This document shows, piece after piece, positions 36,932 to 44,661 of a DNA stretch of 64,000 bases; position 1 is the first letter of the stretch, and the number at the start of each line of letters is the position of its first letter. A program made the translations under genes and the position numbers. The notes under the pieces are model-generated. The model was not told the DNA's origin and searched no databases. It saw only the letters and a list, made by a program, of their open reading frames with translations. The DNA is from Bacillota bacterium. Lineage in GTDB: Bacteria > Bacillota > Clostridia > Lachnospirales > Lachnospiraceae. The stretch is taken from the NCBI GenBank assembly GCA_023420935.1, contig JAEZUR010000071.1, positions 62,001 through 126,000 on the forward strand, read 5' to 3'.

Positions 36932-37150
36932 ATGGGAGATACTACTGCTAATACAACGGATAAAGCTCCAAAGAAAAGCTTTTTCAAAGGTCTTAAATCA
37001 GAATTTAAGAAGATTGTATGGGCTGACAAAGAATCACTTGCAAAGCAGTCAGTTGCTGTAATTGTTACAACTATAATTTTAGGTATCGTTATTTCTGTAA
37101 TCGATCTTGGTATCAAATTTGGTGTTGATAAAATTCTTCAAATAGGATAA
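36932..37150 (+). CDS. secE: Preprotein translocase subunit SecE
   Basis: A small membrane subunit of the SecYEG channel, 72 residues. A basic hydrophilic N terminus (KKSFFKGLKSEFKKIVWADKE) leads to one membrane helix (about 40-63), the single-helix form common in Gram-positives. nusG follows 10 nt downstream. Confidence 0.95.
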   Translation: MGDTTANTTDKAPKKSFFKGLKSEFKKIVWADKESLAKQSVAVIVTTIILGIVISVIDLGIKFGVDKILQIG

Positions 37151-37160
37151 GGGTGATTGT

Positions 37161-37679
37161 ATGGCAGAAACAAATTGGTATGTGGTTCATACTTATTCTG
37201 GATATGAGAATAAGGTAAAAGCTAACATTGAAAAGACAATTGAAAACAGAAAGCTACAGGATCAGATATTAGAAGTTTCTGTTCCGATGCAGAATGTGAT
37301 AGAAGTTAAGAACGGTGTTAAGAAACAAGTCCAGAAGAAAATGTTTCCTGCATATGTACTCATTAACATGGTTATGAACGACGATACTTGGTATGTAGTT
37401 CGTAATACAAGAGGAGTAACAGGATTTGTTGGCCCTGGATCAAAACCGATTCCTTTAACAGAAACAGAAATGAAGACCATGGGACTTATGACAAATGAGA
37501 CAGTAGCAATTGATTTAGAGGTTGGTGATCAAGTTGTTGTTACGGCTGGAGTATGGGAAAATACGGCTGGCGTAATCAAACACATTAACCACCATAAACA
37601 AATTGTTACAATTAATGTTGATATGTTTGGTCGTGAGACACCTGTTGAAATTAGTTTTACAGACATTGAGAAGATTTAA
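37161..37679 (+). CDS. nusG: Transcription termination/antitermination factor NusG
   Basis: Binds RNA polymerase and modulates pausing and termination. It has 172 residues: an NGN domain (1-110; NWYVVHTYSGYENKVKANIE) and a C-terminal KOW domain (about 118-170; VGDQVVVTAGVWENTAGVIK). Standard length. Confidence 0.97.
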   Translation: MAETNWYVVHTYSGYENKVKANIEKTIENRKLQDQILEVSVPMQNVIEVKNGVKKQVQKKMFPAYVLINMVMNDDTWYVVRNTRGVTGFVGPGSKPIPLTETEMKTMGLMTNETVAIDLEVGDQVVVTAGVWENTAGVIKHINHHKQIVTINVDMFGRETPVEISFTDIEKI

Positions 37680-37694
37680 GTAGGAATTAAATAG

Positions 37695-37722
37695 GTGGGA
37701 GGGATATTCCCGCTATTACCAC
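37695..37722 (+). promoter_or_regulatory. L1-binding mRNA element before rplK
   Basis: GTGGGAGGG (37695-37703) ... TCCCG...TACCAC (to 37722). GTGG/CCAC and GGGA/TCCC pair, giving the GTGGGAGG-ACCAC motif of L1-responsive leaders in Firmicutes. Confidence 0.7.
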
Positions 37723-37744
37723 AAAATTCAGGAGGTACGCTATA

Positions 37745-38170
37745 ATGGCAAAGAAAGTTTCAGGATATATTAAATTACAAATCCCTGCTGCAAAGGCAAC
37801 ACCAGCTCCACCAGTTGGACCAGCACTTGGACAGCACGGTGTAAACATTGTTCAGTTTACAAAAGAATTTAACGCAAGAACAGCTAATCAAGAAGGAATG
37901 ATTATTCCAGTTGTTATTACTGTTTATGCAGATAGAAGTTTTAGTTTTATTACAAAAACTCCACCAGCAGCTATTTTATTAAAGAAAGCATGTAACCTTA
38001 AATCAGGTTCTGCTACTCCAAACAAAGTAAAAGTTGCTAAAATCTCTAAAGCAGAGATCCAAAAAATTGCAGAATTAAAGATGCCTGATTTAAATGCAGC
38101 AAGTCTTGAGTCAGCTATGAGCATGATCGCTGGTACTGCAAGAAGTATGGGAATCACAGTAGAAGATTAA
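37745..38170 (+). CDS. rplK: 50S ribosomal protein L11
   Basis: Part of the GTPase centre of the ribosome, 141 residues. The proline-rich N-terminal motif (AAKATPAPPVGPALGQHGVN) and the C-terminal RNA-binding GTARSMGI are typical. An L1-type mRNA element and a GGAGG RBS precede it. Confidence 0.98.
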   Translation: MAKKVSGYIKLQIPAAKATPAPPVGPALGQHGVNIVQFTKEFNARTANQEGMIIPVVITVYADRSFSFITKTPPAAILLKKACNLKSGSATPNKVKVAKISKAEIQKIAELKMPDLNAASLESAMSMIAGTARSMGITVED

Positions 38171-38237
38171 TATAAACCTATTAATAATTCAGTTTTCGCA
38201 AATAAATAAGAGATTATTCCATATAGATCGTAGATAC

Positions 38238-38304
38238 GTGGGAGGGTATGGTGTCTAGAAGACACCTTAGGAAAAGGTTTTACTATATCCCCCGATAATA
38301 CCAC
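38238..38304 (+). promoter_or_regulatory. L1-binding mRNA element before rplA
   Basis: GTGGGAGGG (38238-38246) and ATATCCCCCG...TACCAC (to 38304) repeat the motif seen before rplK. The loop holds an extra hairpin, GGTGTC (38250-38255) / GACACC (38261-38266). Confidence 0.65.
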
Positions 38305-38319
38305 TAGGAGGTTAATAGA

Positions 38320-39012
38320 ATGAAAAGAGGAAAAAAATATGCAGAAGCTGCAAAGTTAATTGACAGAACAGTTCAATACGACGCAGCAGAAGCAATTAGC
38401 TTAGTTAAAAAATCAGCTGTTGCAAAATTTGATGAAACAGTAGAAGCACATATCAGATTAGGTGTTGACGGACGTCACGCTGATCAACAGGTTCGTGGTG
38501 CAGTTGTATTACCACACGGAACTGGTAAAACAGTTAAAGTTCTTGTATTTGCAAAAGGCGATAAAGTTGCTGAAGCAGAAGCTGCAGGAGCAGATTATGT
38601 TGGTGGTGACGAGTTAGTTCCAAAGATCCAGAACGAAGGATGGATGGATTTTAACGTTGTTGTTGCAACTCCTGATATGATGGGTGTAGTTGGTCGTCTC
38701 GGACGTGTACTTGGACCAAAAGGATTAATGCCAAATCCTAAAGCTGGTACTGTAACAATGGATGTTGCCAAAGCAATTAGCGATATTAAAGCAGGTAAGA
38801 TTGAATATAGATTAGATAAAACTAATATTATTCATGTTCCAGTTGGAAAAGCTTCTTTTACAGAAGAACAACTTGGAGACAACTTTGCTACTTTAATGGG
38901 TGCTATTAATAAGGCAAAACCATCTTCTGCAAAAGGACAATACTTAAAGAGCGTAACAATTGCTTCAACAATGGGTCCTGGAGTAAAATTAAACACAGCG
39001 AAATTAAGCTAA
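38320..39012 (+). CDS. rplA: 50S ribosomal protein L1
   Basis: Forms the L1 stalk that handles deacylated tRNA, and represses its own operon in known bacteria. It has 230 residues, with RGKKYAEAAKLIDR at the start and the signature region GRLGRVLGPKGLMPNPKAGT. Separated from rplK by 149 nt containing a second L1-type element. A terminator follows. Confidence 0.98.
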   Translation: MKRGKKYAEAAKLIDRTVQYDAAEAISLVKKSAVAKFDETVEAHIRLGVDGRHADQQVRGAVVLPHGTGKTVKVLVFAKGDKVAEAEAAGADYVGGDELVPKIQNEGWMDFNVVVATPDMMGVVGRLGRVLGPKGLMPNPKAGTVTMDVAKAISDIKAGKIEYRLDKTNIIHVPVGKASFTEEQLGDNFATLMGAINKAKPSSAKGQYLKSVTIASTMGPGVKLNTAKLS

Positions 39013-39043
39013 GCATTTTCTAGATTAAGCGGTGTACGGATAT

Positions 39044-39085
39044 CAGCCATAAGAAACTTAAGACAAGTCTCTTATGGCTGTTTTA
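39044..39085 (+). terminator. Intrinsic terminator after rplA
   Basis: An 11-bp stem (39044-39054 with 39070-39080) with a T-rich tail. Confidence 0.85.
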
Positions 39086-39142
39086 TTTGGTTCTCTGACA
39101 AAGTTAGGATAAAATAAATTGATTCAAAAATAGAGAAAATTG

Positions 39143-39171
39143 TTGACAAGCAATACATAGTATGTTATATT
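39143..39171 (+). promoter_or_regulatory. Promoter of rplJ-rplL
   Basis: TTGACA (39143-39148), 17 nt, TATATT (39166-39171). Confidence 0.8.
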
Positions 39172-39176
39172 TAATG

Positions 39177-39330
39177 AGGTTTTAAACCAAATAACTACCG
39201 AAGACAGTAGGTGCTGTTGGAATCGCATGATTCTATAAGCGTAAGTTGAAAACGCCTGCCGAGGGAAATAAGAGTTTTAAATGACTTTTAACCTTTTCTG
39301 TCTTTGCAGAAGAGGTTTTTTTTCGTAACG
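39177..39330 (+). promoter_or_regulatory. L10 leader with attenuator terminator
   Basis: The 380-nt gap before rplJ holds the rplA terminator, a promoter and this leader. ACCGAAGACAGTAGG... and ...GCCTGCCGAGG are the conserved core of the L10 (rplJ) leader that binds L10(L12)4. An 11-bp terminator hairpin (39290-39300 with 39307-39317) with T8 follows, allowing feedback attenuation. Confidence 0.85.
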
Positions 39331-39392
39331 GTGGTAAAGAATTATATTGGTAACAGTATGATTCGCAAAAATCTATAAGGAGGGATACTAAA

Positions 39393-39887
39393 ATGGCAAA
39401 AGTAGAATTAAAACAACCTATCGTAGATGAGATCAAAAAATACGCAGCGGATGCAAAATCTGTAGTATTAGTTGACTACCGTGGACTAACAGTTGAACAG
39501 GATACACTTCTTCGTAAAGAGTTAAGAGAAGCAGGCGTTGTATACAAAGTATACAAAAACACTTTCTTAAAACGTGCTTTCGAAGGAACTGATTTTGCTC
39601 AAGTGGATGGTCAATTAGATGGACCTACTGCAATTGCATTTGGTGTTGAAGATGCTACTGCTCCTGCAAGAGTACTTAGCAAATTCGTAAAAGACATCGA
39701 AGCATTAGAATTCAAATGTGCAGTTGTTGACGGAACTTACTATGACGCTAAAGGTGTTCAAGTTATTGCAAACATTCCATCAAGAGAAGTTCTTATCTCC
39801 AAATTACTTGGAAGTTTACAATCACCAATTACAAACTTTGCTCGTGTTCTTAAGCAAATCGCTGAGAAACAAGGAGAAGTTGCTTAA
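39393..39887 (+). CDS. rplJ: 50S ribosomal protein L10
   Basis: Base of the L7/L12 stalk, 164 residues. Typical VVLVDYRGLTVEQDTLLRKE and YKVYKNTFLKRA. It is preceded by an L10 leader, consistent with feedback by L10 itself, and followed 133 nt later by rplL. Confidence 0.98.
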   Translation: MAKVELKQPIVDEIKKYAADAKSVVLVDYRGLTVEQDTLLRKELREAGVVYKVYKNTFLKRAFEGTDFAQVDGQLDGPTAIAFGVEDATAPARVLSKFVKDIEALEFKCAVVDGTYYDAKGVQVIANIPSREVLISKLLGSLQSPITNFARVLKQIAEKQGEVA

Positions 39888-40020
39888 TTCATGACAATAG
39901 TAAGGCCGCAGTGTGCGTTCTATCATTGTTAGGAACTAAATAATCTTACTTGTAAGATCTGCAGGTAAGGAATAAGAATCATAAAACATAATTTAAAATT
40001 ATAATCGGAGGTAATTAGAA

Positions 40021-40383
40021 ATGACAACTCAAGAATTTATCGAAGCTATTAAGAGCTTATCAGTATTAGAATTAAATGATTTAGTAAAAGCATGTGAAGA
40101 AGAATTTGGTGTTTCTGCAGCAGCTGGTGTTGTTGTAGCAGCAGCTGGCCCTGCTGAAGCAGCAGAAGAAAAAACTGAATTCGACGTTGAATTAACAGAC
40201 GTTGGAGCAAACAAAGTTAAAGTTATCAAAGTAGTACGTGAAGTAACTGGTTTAGGATTAAAAGAAGCGAAAGAAGTTGTTGATGGAGCTCCTAAAGTTG
40301 TTAAAGAAGGCGCTACTAAAGAAGAAGCAGAAGATATCAAAACTAAGCTTGAAGCTGAAGGCGCAAAAGTTACTCTTAAGTAA
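40021..40383 (+). CDS. rplL: 50S ribosomal protein L7/L12
   Basis: The multicopy stalk protein that recruits translation factors, 120 residues. N-terminal dimer helices, an Ala-rich hinge (about 37-50) and the C-terminal domain ending AKVTLK, with conserved VIKVVREVTGLGLKEAKEVV. A very long hairpin follows the stop. Confidence 0.98.
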   Translation: MTTQEFIEAIKSLSVLELNDLVKACEEEFGVSAAAGVVVAAAGPAEAAEEKTEFDVELTDVGANKVKVIKVVREVTGLGLKEAKEVVDGAPKVVKEGATKEEAEDIKTKLEAEGAKVTLK

Positions 40384-40394
40384 ATTTCGCGTAA

Positions 40395-40562
40395 GCAACG
40401 AGAAAAATAGAAAAGAAGAAAGCCGCAGTTGTGCTAGCACAAAACTGTGGCTTTCTTCTTTTCTATTTGGCGAATACCCGCGACGAATGAAAAGAAGTGG
40501 GAAGAAATGAGAATCAAAGAAAACAAAAATTCACTTCTTTTTATTTGTTGCGTTCTCGTTGC
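40395..40562 (+). other. Three-way-junction structured element after rplL
   Basis: A 10-bp outer stem (40395-40404 with 40553-40562) encloses hairpin 1 (40405-40430 with 40443-40468, 26 pairs) and hairpin 2 (40479-40499 with 40532-40552, 21 pairs with three G-U). Arms abut exactly at the junction; only 10 nt between the hairpins are unpaired. Function unknown. Confidence 0.7.
40405..40468 (+). terminator. Long hairpin terminator of rplJL
   Basis: 26 bp with one G-U pair around a 12-nt loop; the descending arm is T-rich. Confidence 0.8.
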
Positions 40563-40606
40563 GTCCCCCCCGGCGTTATACAATGCCTTTTTTAGGTGGT
40601 TATCAA

Positions 40607-40635
40607 TTGACAAGAATGTAAGAAAATGCTAGAAT
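40607..40635 (+). promoter_or_regulatory. Promoter of the rubrerythrin gene
   Basis: TTGACA (40607-40612), 17 nt, TAGAAT (40630-40635). Confidence 0.8.
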
Positions 40636-40681
40636 AAAATAGTAATTATTACTAATTTTAGAAAACATGGAGGTAATTGGG

Positions 40682-41221
40682 ATGGCAAATTTAAAAGGAA
40701 CAAAAACAGAAGCAAATTTAATGTCAGCATTTGCTGGAGAATCAATGGCACGTAATAAATACACCTATTATGCAAGTAAGGCAAAAAAAGAAGGCTATGA
40801 GCAAATTGCCAACTTATTTTTAGAGACGGCTAACAATGAGAAAGAACATGCTAAAATATGGTTTAAACTTCTTCATGACGGAGTTCAGGATACCGCAACT
40901 AATTTATTAGATGCTGCAGAGGGTGAGAATTATGAGTGGACAGATATGTATGCTAATTTTGCAAAGGAAGCAAGAGAAGAGGGATTTCATGATGTAGCAT
41001 TCTTGTTTGAAGGTGTAGCTAAAATTGAAAAAGAACACGAAGAGAGATATCGTAAGTTGTTAGCCAATGTGGAAGGTGGACTCGTATTCTCTAAAGATGG
41101 GGATACTATTTGGCAGTGTGCAAATTGTGGACATATTGTAATTGGTAAAAATGCACCTGATGTCTGTGCAGTTTGTGAGCATCCACAGGCTTATTTTCAG
41201 ATGGTAGCTAAGAATTACTAG
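40682..41221 (+). CDS. rbr: Rubrerythrin
   Basis: Reduces hydrogen peroxide in anaerobes. It has 179 residues: a ferritin-like diiron domain (1-140) with Glu/His ligands in ANNEKEHAKIW and KIEKEHEERY, and a C-terminal rubredoxin domain with CANCGH and CAVCEHP. ATG at 40682 is chosen because GGAGG (40669-40673) lies 8 nt upstream. It is monocistronic, lying between the ribosomal rplJL unit and a convergent GH31 gene. Confidence 0.95.
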   Translation: MANLKGTKTEANLMSAFAGESMARNKYTYYASKAKKEGYEQIANLFLETANNEKEHAKIWFKLLHDGVQDTATNLLDAAEGENYEWTDMYANFAKEAREEGFHDVAFLFEGVAKIEKEHEERYRKLLANVEGGLVFSKDGDTIWQCANCGHIVIGKNAPDVCAVCEHPQAYFQMVAKNY

Positions 41222-41305
41222 AATATAACTATCCAATTGTAAGAGGACCAATATAATAATAATTACATATAGTATGAAGTATAAAATGTGTGATTAAAAT
41301 ATAAT

Positions 41306-41366
41306 AAAAAAGCACTGGAATTCTATGATTATTCCTTATAAGGGAATAGAAATCCAGTGTTTTTTC
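41306..41366 (+). terminator. Terminator of rubrerythrin
   Basis: Outer stem CACTGG (41313-41318) / CCAGTG (41354-41359) with A-run and T7, plus inner TCTAT/ATAGA pairing. It may also serve the convergent GH31 gene. Confidence 0.85.
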
Positions 41367-41384
41367 TATTTAAAATAACTTTGA

Positions 41385-43457
41385 TTAACTTTGGTAAATA
41401 GGATATTCCGTTCCTTCTCTCATAAAGACTGGAATAATCTCAATTGGTGCATTTACGCTAACTGTTTGTCCACCTTCAAAATGTTCTTTGGTCTTTGCAT
41501 CCAACCAATTTGTGCCCTTTGGTAAGTACACGGTTCTTGTGGTTGCTCCCGCCTCCATAATTGGTGCTACAATTAAGTCAGGACCAAACATATATTGATC
41601 AGTACAGTTCCAGCTAGCACTGTCTTCAGAAAAGTCGTAAAACATTGGGCGCATGACAGGAGTACCTTTTTCATGTGCATCTTTCATGCATTCACGTATA
41701 TATGGACGAAGGCGTTCGCGAATAAAGAGAAATTCTTTCAATATTTCATAATTGTCTTCTCCAAAACTCCATACTTCATTGTCTTGTCCGGAGGTTAATT
41801 GTCTTACTCCATTTATAAATTCTTCTTCTCTATCGTAGAATGGGGAACGTTCTCCGTGAAGACGGAATACTGGGCAAAATGCGCCCCAAGCAAACCAGCG
41901 TACTAATAATTCTTGAAACTCTTTGTTGTGAATATCGCCACCAAGAAAACCACCGATATCAGTCGTCCACCATGGTATTCCTGCTATACCCATATTCAAT
42001 CCAGCTTGCAACTGTTCACGCATGGAACGAAAACTAGAGTGAATGTCGCCTGACCATGTAAGTGCTCCATAACGTTGACTTCCTGCCCATGCACAACGTA
42101 CTAGGTTCATTAAGTCTTTATTTCCTTCTTCCTTTAAACCGTCGTAAAAAGCTTTTGCATACATGGCCGGATAAATATTACTGCATTGAAGGGCGGGACC
42201 TTGATAATAACGGTATATATCAAAATCATAAGGGCCATATTCTGGTTCTGCTTCATCAAGCCAAAAACATTTAATCCCCTTAGTATAATAGTTTTCCTTG
42301 CAGCGTTGCCACACAAAATCTCTTGCACCAGGATGAGTTGCATCAAAGAAGGTGGTGTCTCCCATCCAGTTCATATGGAATCCAGAACCACGATCTGTCT
42401 TAACAAGATATCCTTGTTCGGCCATTTTGCTGTAATTCTCAGAACGTTCGTCAATAGTAGGCCATACAGAAACCACAAGTTCTACTCCAAACTCTTTCAA
42501 CTCTTTTACCATAGCCTCTGGATCTGGCCAATCTCTTGGCTCAAATTTAAAATCACCCTGTCTTGTCCAGTGGAAGAAGTCAACTACAATGACATCCAAA
42601 GGAAGTCCTCTACGTTTGTGTTCGCGAACTACAGTAAGAAGTTCTTCTTGTGTGCGGTATCTTAATTTACACTGCCAGAAACCTAATCCGTATTCTGGCA
42701 TCATTGGAGTGGTACCAGTAGCTTGTGCATACTGTTCTTCAATCTGTGCTGGTGTATCACCAGCTGTAATGAAATAATCTAATTTTTTGGTATTAAGTGC
42801 AGTCCACTCAGTCTTGTTATTACCAAATACAACTGTACCGATTGCGGGATTGTTCCATAATAGGCCGTAACCTCGGTTGGATAGCATAAATGGCACACTT
42901 GCTTGACTATTACGGTGTGCAAGTTCAAGAATTGACCCTTTTTTATCTAGATTTGCTTCTTGGTATTGGCCAAGACCAAATATTTTCTCGTTATCATATG
43001 CCTCAAATCGCATAACTAAGCGGTAATCGCTAGTTCCTGATATTGGATGTAATTCTCTAGCATCCACTCGAAGAGGCACACAGTAGCGATCGATTCGATC
43101 TCGATTTCGCCAGTATTCTTCTAATAATAAATCTCCCTTGTGGTTGTAAAACGATAACCAACCTTCTGCATTTATTTTGGCTGTAATCTGCCCATTTGTA
43201 ATCGTAGCCTCAGTACCTTTGTTGGCATGACTAATACGATCTTTACCATAGTACCAAGGTTCTGTTAGATCTACTTCATTGAATCGTATTGTTGCATCAC
43301 AATGCGTTGGGGTATCCATAAGAGCCCAATCGTTTGCATCCATGATGGCTTCTTTTGTCATTCGCACGCGTAGTGAATTAACGCCCCATGGTTCTACCCA
43401 AAGAGTAGCACTTCCGTAAGAAGCAATCAGACGATTCCCGTCGGATGAAAAAATCAT
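41385..43457 (-). CDS. Glycoside hydrolase family 31 enzyme (probable alpha-xylosidase or alpha-glucosidase)
   Basis: Removes alpha-linked sugars from oligosaccharides. It has 690 residues and no signal peptide, so it is cytoplasmic. An N-terminal beta-sandwich (about 1-250) precedes a TIM barrel with the nucleophile Asp401 in CFWLDEAEPEYG and the acid/base Asp471 in TWSGDIHSSF. The WLDEAEPE form is common in bacterial alpha-xylosidase-like members, so xylosides are a reasonable but unproven substrate. It lies among ribosomal and polymerase genes but on the opposite strand, with an AGGAGG RBS. Confidence 0.93.
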   Translation of the reverse strand: MIFSSDGNRLIASYGSATLWVEPWGVNSLRVRMTKEAIMDANDWALMDTPTHCDATIRFNEVDLTEPWYYGKDRISHANKGTEATITNGQITAKINAEGWLSFYNHKGDLLLEEYWRNRDRIDRYCVPLRVDARELHPISGTSDYRLVMRFEAYDNEKIFGLGQYQEANLDKKGSILELAHRNSQASVPFMLSNRGYGLLWNNPAIGTVVFGNNKTEWTALNTKKLDYFITAGDTPAQIEEQYAQATGTTPMMPEYGLGFWQCKLRYRTQEELLTVVREHKRRGLPLDVIVVDFFHWTRQGDFKFEPRDWPDPEAMVKELKEFGVELVVSVWPTIDERSENYSKMAEQGYLVKTDRGSGFHMNWMGDTTFFDATHPGARDFVWQRCKENYYTKGIKCFWLDEAEPEYGPYDFDIYRYYQGPALQCSNIYPAMYAKAFYDGLKEEGNKDLMNLVRCAWAGSQRYGALTWSGDIHSSFRSMREQLQAGLNMGIAGIPWWTTDIGGFLGGDIHNKEFQELLVRWFAWGAFCPVFRLHGERSPFYDREEEFINGVRQLTSGQDNEVWSFGEDNYEILKEFLFIRERLRPYIRECMKDAHEKGTPVMRPMFYDFSEDSASWNCTDQYMFGPDLIVAPIMEAGATTRTVYLPKGTNWLDAKTKEHFEGGQTVSVNAPIEIIPVFMREGTEYPIYQS

Positions 43458-43492
43458 AGTGAAACCTCCTTTGTTATTTGTTTATTGATTAA

Positions 43493-43522
43493 ATTATATC
43501 CTTGCGCACCTGGAACTGTAAA
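43493..43522 (-). promoter_or_regulatory. Candidate promoter of the GH31 gene
   Basis: On the minus strand, TTTACA (43522-43517), 18 nt, TATAAT (43498-43493). Confidence 0.5.
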
Positions 43523-43554
43523 TGTCATATAGTACCTTTTGCATGTAGTATAAT

Positions 43555-44301
43555 TTAAGATTTTAACGAAGCGTCTTTTAATTGCAAATACCCATATCCA
43601 TTTTCACAAATATTCGCCCACTCTAATATAGAAGAAAGAGCTGAAATCATTCGTAAAGAAGATTGTCCCATTTGGACACCATAAGCGTAATGTGCAACAT
43701 AACCCTCAATGGTATCTAACCCTAGGGAAGGGTCACCTAACCTTCCTTTCATAGCCTGACCTTTTAACGCACGTCCGTCGCTCTCTTTTAATAACTGAAC
43801 TGCACAATCGAATGCCTTCCAAGTAAGAATTCGGTTCTGGGGTAGATTTGTTGCGTATATTCCGTTGCCAAATTCTTCATAATAAATCTGAAAGGCTTTA
43901 CCACGCGCAAGACCGATACTTGCTAATCCATTATGTTGATTAAGCTTATTCTTTATACTCTTAATGGTAGGGCTTTCATCTTGGTAGATAGGAAGTTGAG
44001 ATACAACTACTTCTATTTCTCCAACAACGGATTCGGGTTTTAACTGAAGGAGAGTTTGAATTTTAGAAAGTCGTTTCTTTACAGCAGGATAAGATAGCTT
44101 AAGTAGCTTTTGTAACTCCTTCAGATTACCACTATGCTGAAGAAATAGTTCAACAAAATACAAGTCATCTGGTTCTAGATAAGCAAAAGGGGTTAGGGTG
44201 AAGTCGTTGGATAGCTCAAGTCCACAATGTTTACAACTAAGTTTGGTTGCGACCAGTTCTTCCTGACAGACGGGACAATGACCAAGAACCGATTGTGCCA
44301 T
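43555..44301 (-). CDS. DUF2089-family zinc-ribbon/HTH protein
   Basis: A 248-residue protein, probably a DNA-binding regulator. The N terminus has a zinc ribbon (Cys pairs in HCPVCQEEL and LSCKHCGLEL), followed by a helix-turn-helix region (HSGNLKELQKLLKLSYPAVKKRL). The remaining 150 residues match nothing I recognise. The zinc ribbon plus this helix is the DUF2089 pattern. It precedes the GH31 gene on the same strand, so it may control it. Confidence 0.7.
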   Translation of the reverse strand: MAQSVLGHCPVCQEELVATKLSCKHCGLELSNDFTLTPFAYLEPDDLYFVELFLQHSGNLKELQKLLKLSYPAVKKRLSKIQTLLQLKPESVVGEIEVVVSQLPIYQDESPTIKSIKNKLNQHNGLASIGLARGKAFQIYYEEFGNGIYATNLPQNRILTWKAFDCAVQLLKESDGRALKGQAMKGRLGDPSLGLDTIEGYVAHYAYGVQMGQSSLRMISALSSILEWANICENGYGYLQLKDASLKS

Positions 44302-44338
44302 ATGATTACCTCCTTACGTAATTGAATATTATAAAGGT

Positions 44339-44367
44339 AGAATAACATATATTTATGACTATCACAA
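44339..44367 (-). promoter_or_regulatory. Candidate promoter of the DUF2089 gene
   Basis: On the minus strand, TTGTGA (44367-44362), 17 nt, TATTCT (44344-44339). Confidence 0.4.
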
Positions 44368-44468
44368 GATAGTATGAATAATATTAATTACTAGGTTGCA
44401 ACTAAGAAGAACTAGATTAGAGAGATGATGTTCCGAGAAAAAACAAAAAAACACCTCCAATTTAGCAG

Positions 44469-44497
44469 TTGACATCTTGACAGCGATGTGTTAAGAT
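44469..44497 (+). promoter_or_regulatory. Promoter of rpoBC
   Basis: TTGACA (44469-44474), 17 nt, TAAGAT (44492-44497). A second TTGACA at 44477 is too close to the -10. The 360-nt gap before rpoB also holds the DUF2089 promoter and a leader of about 155 nt with a small hairpin (TTCACTATGAAGTGA). Confidence 0.75.
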
Positions 44498-44661
44498 GAA
44501 AAATGCACTATTGTGGTGTCGTATGCTATAAATTCACTATGAAGTGATTATAACACACTACGGAAGAAATGAAAAGCTTTTTCTAATATAAAACCACAAT
44601 ACAAGAAAGTTTTTAACGAAATAAACCAATAAACATAAAAAATCAAGGGGTGAAAACGTCA

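Noticed and set aside
40447..40632. Short frame in the gap after rplL
   Set aside because: It lies within the folded three-way-junction element and has no RBS.
42186..42665. Open frames on the plus strand inside the GH31 gene
   Set aside because: They lie opposite a clear enzyme with both catalytic Asp; no RBS and no recognisable protein.
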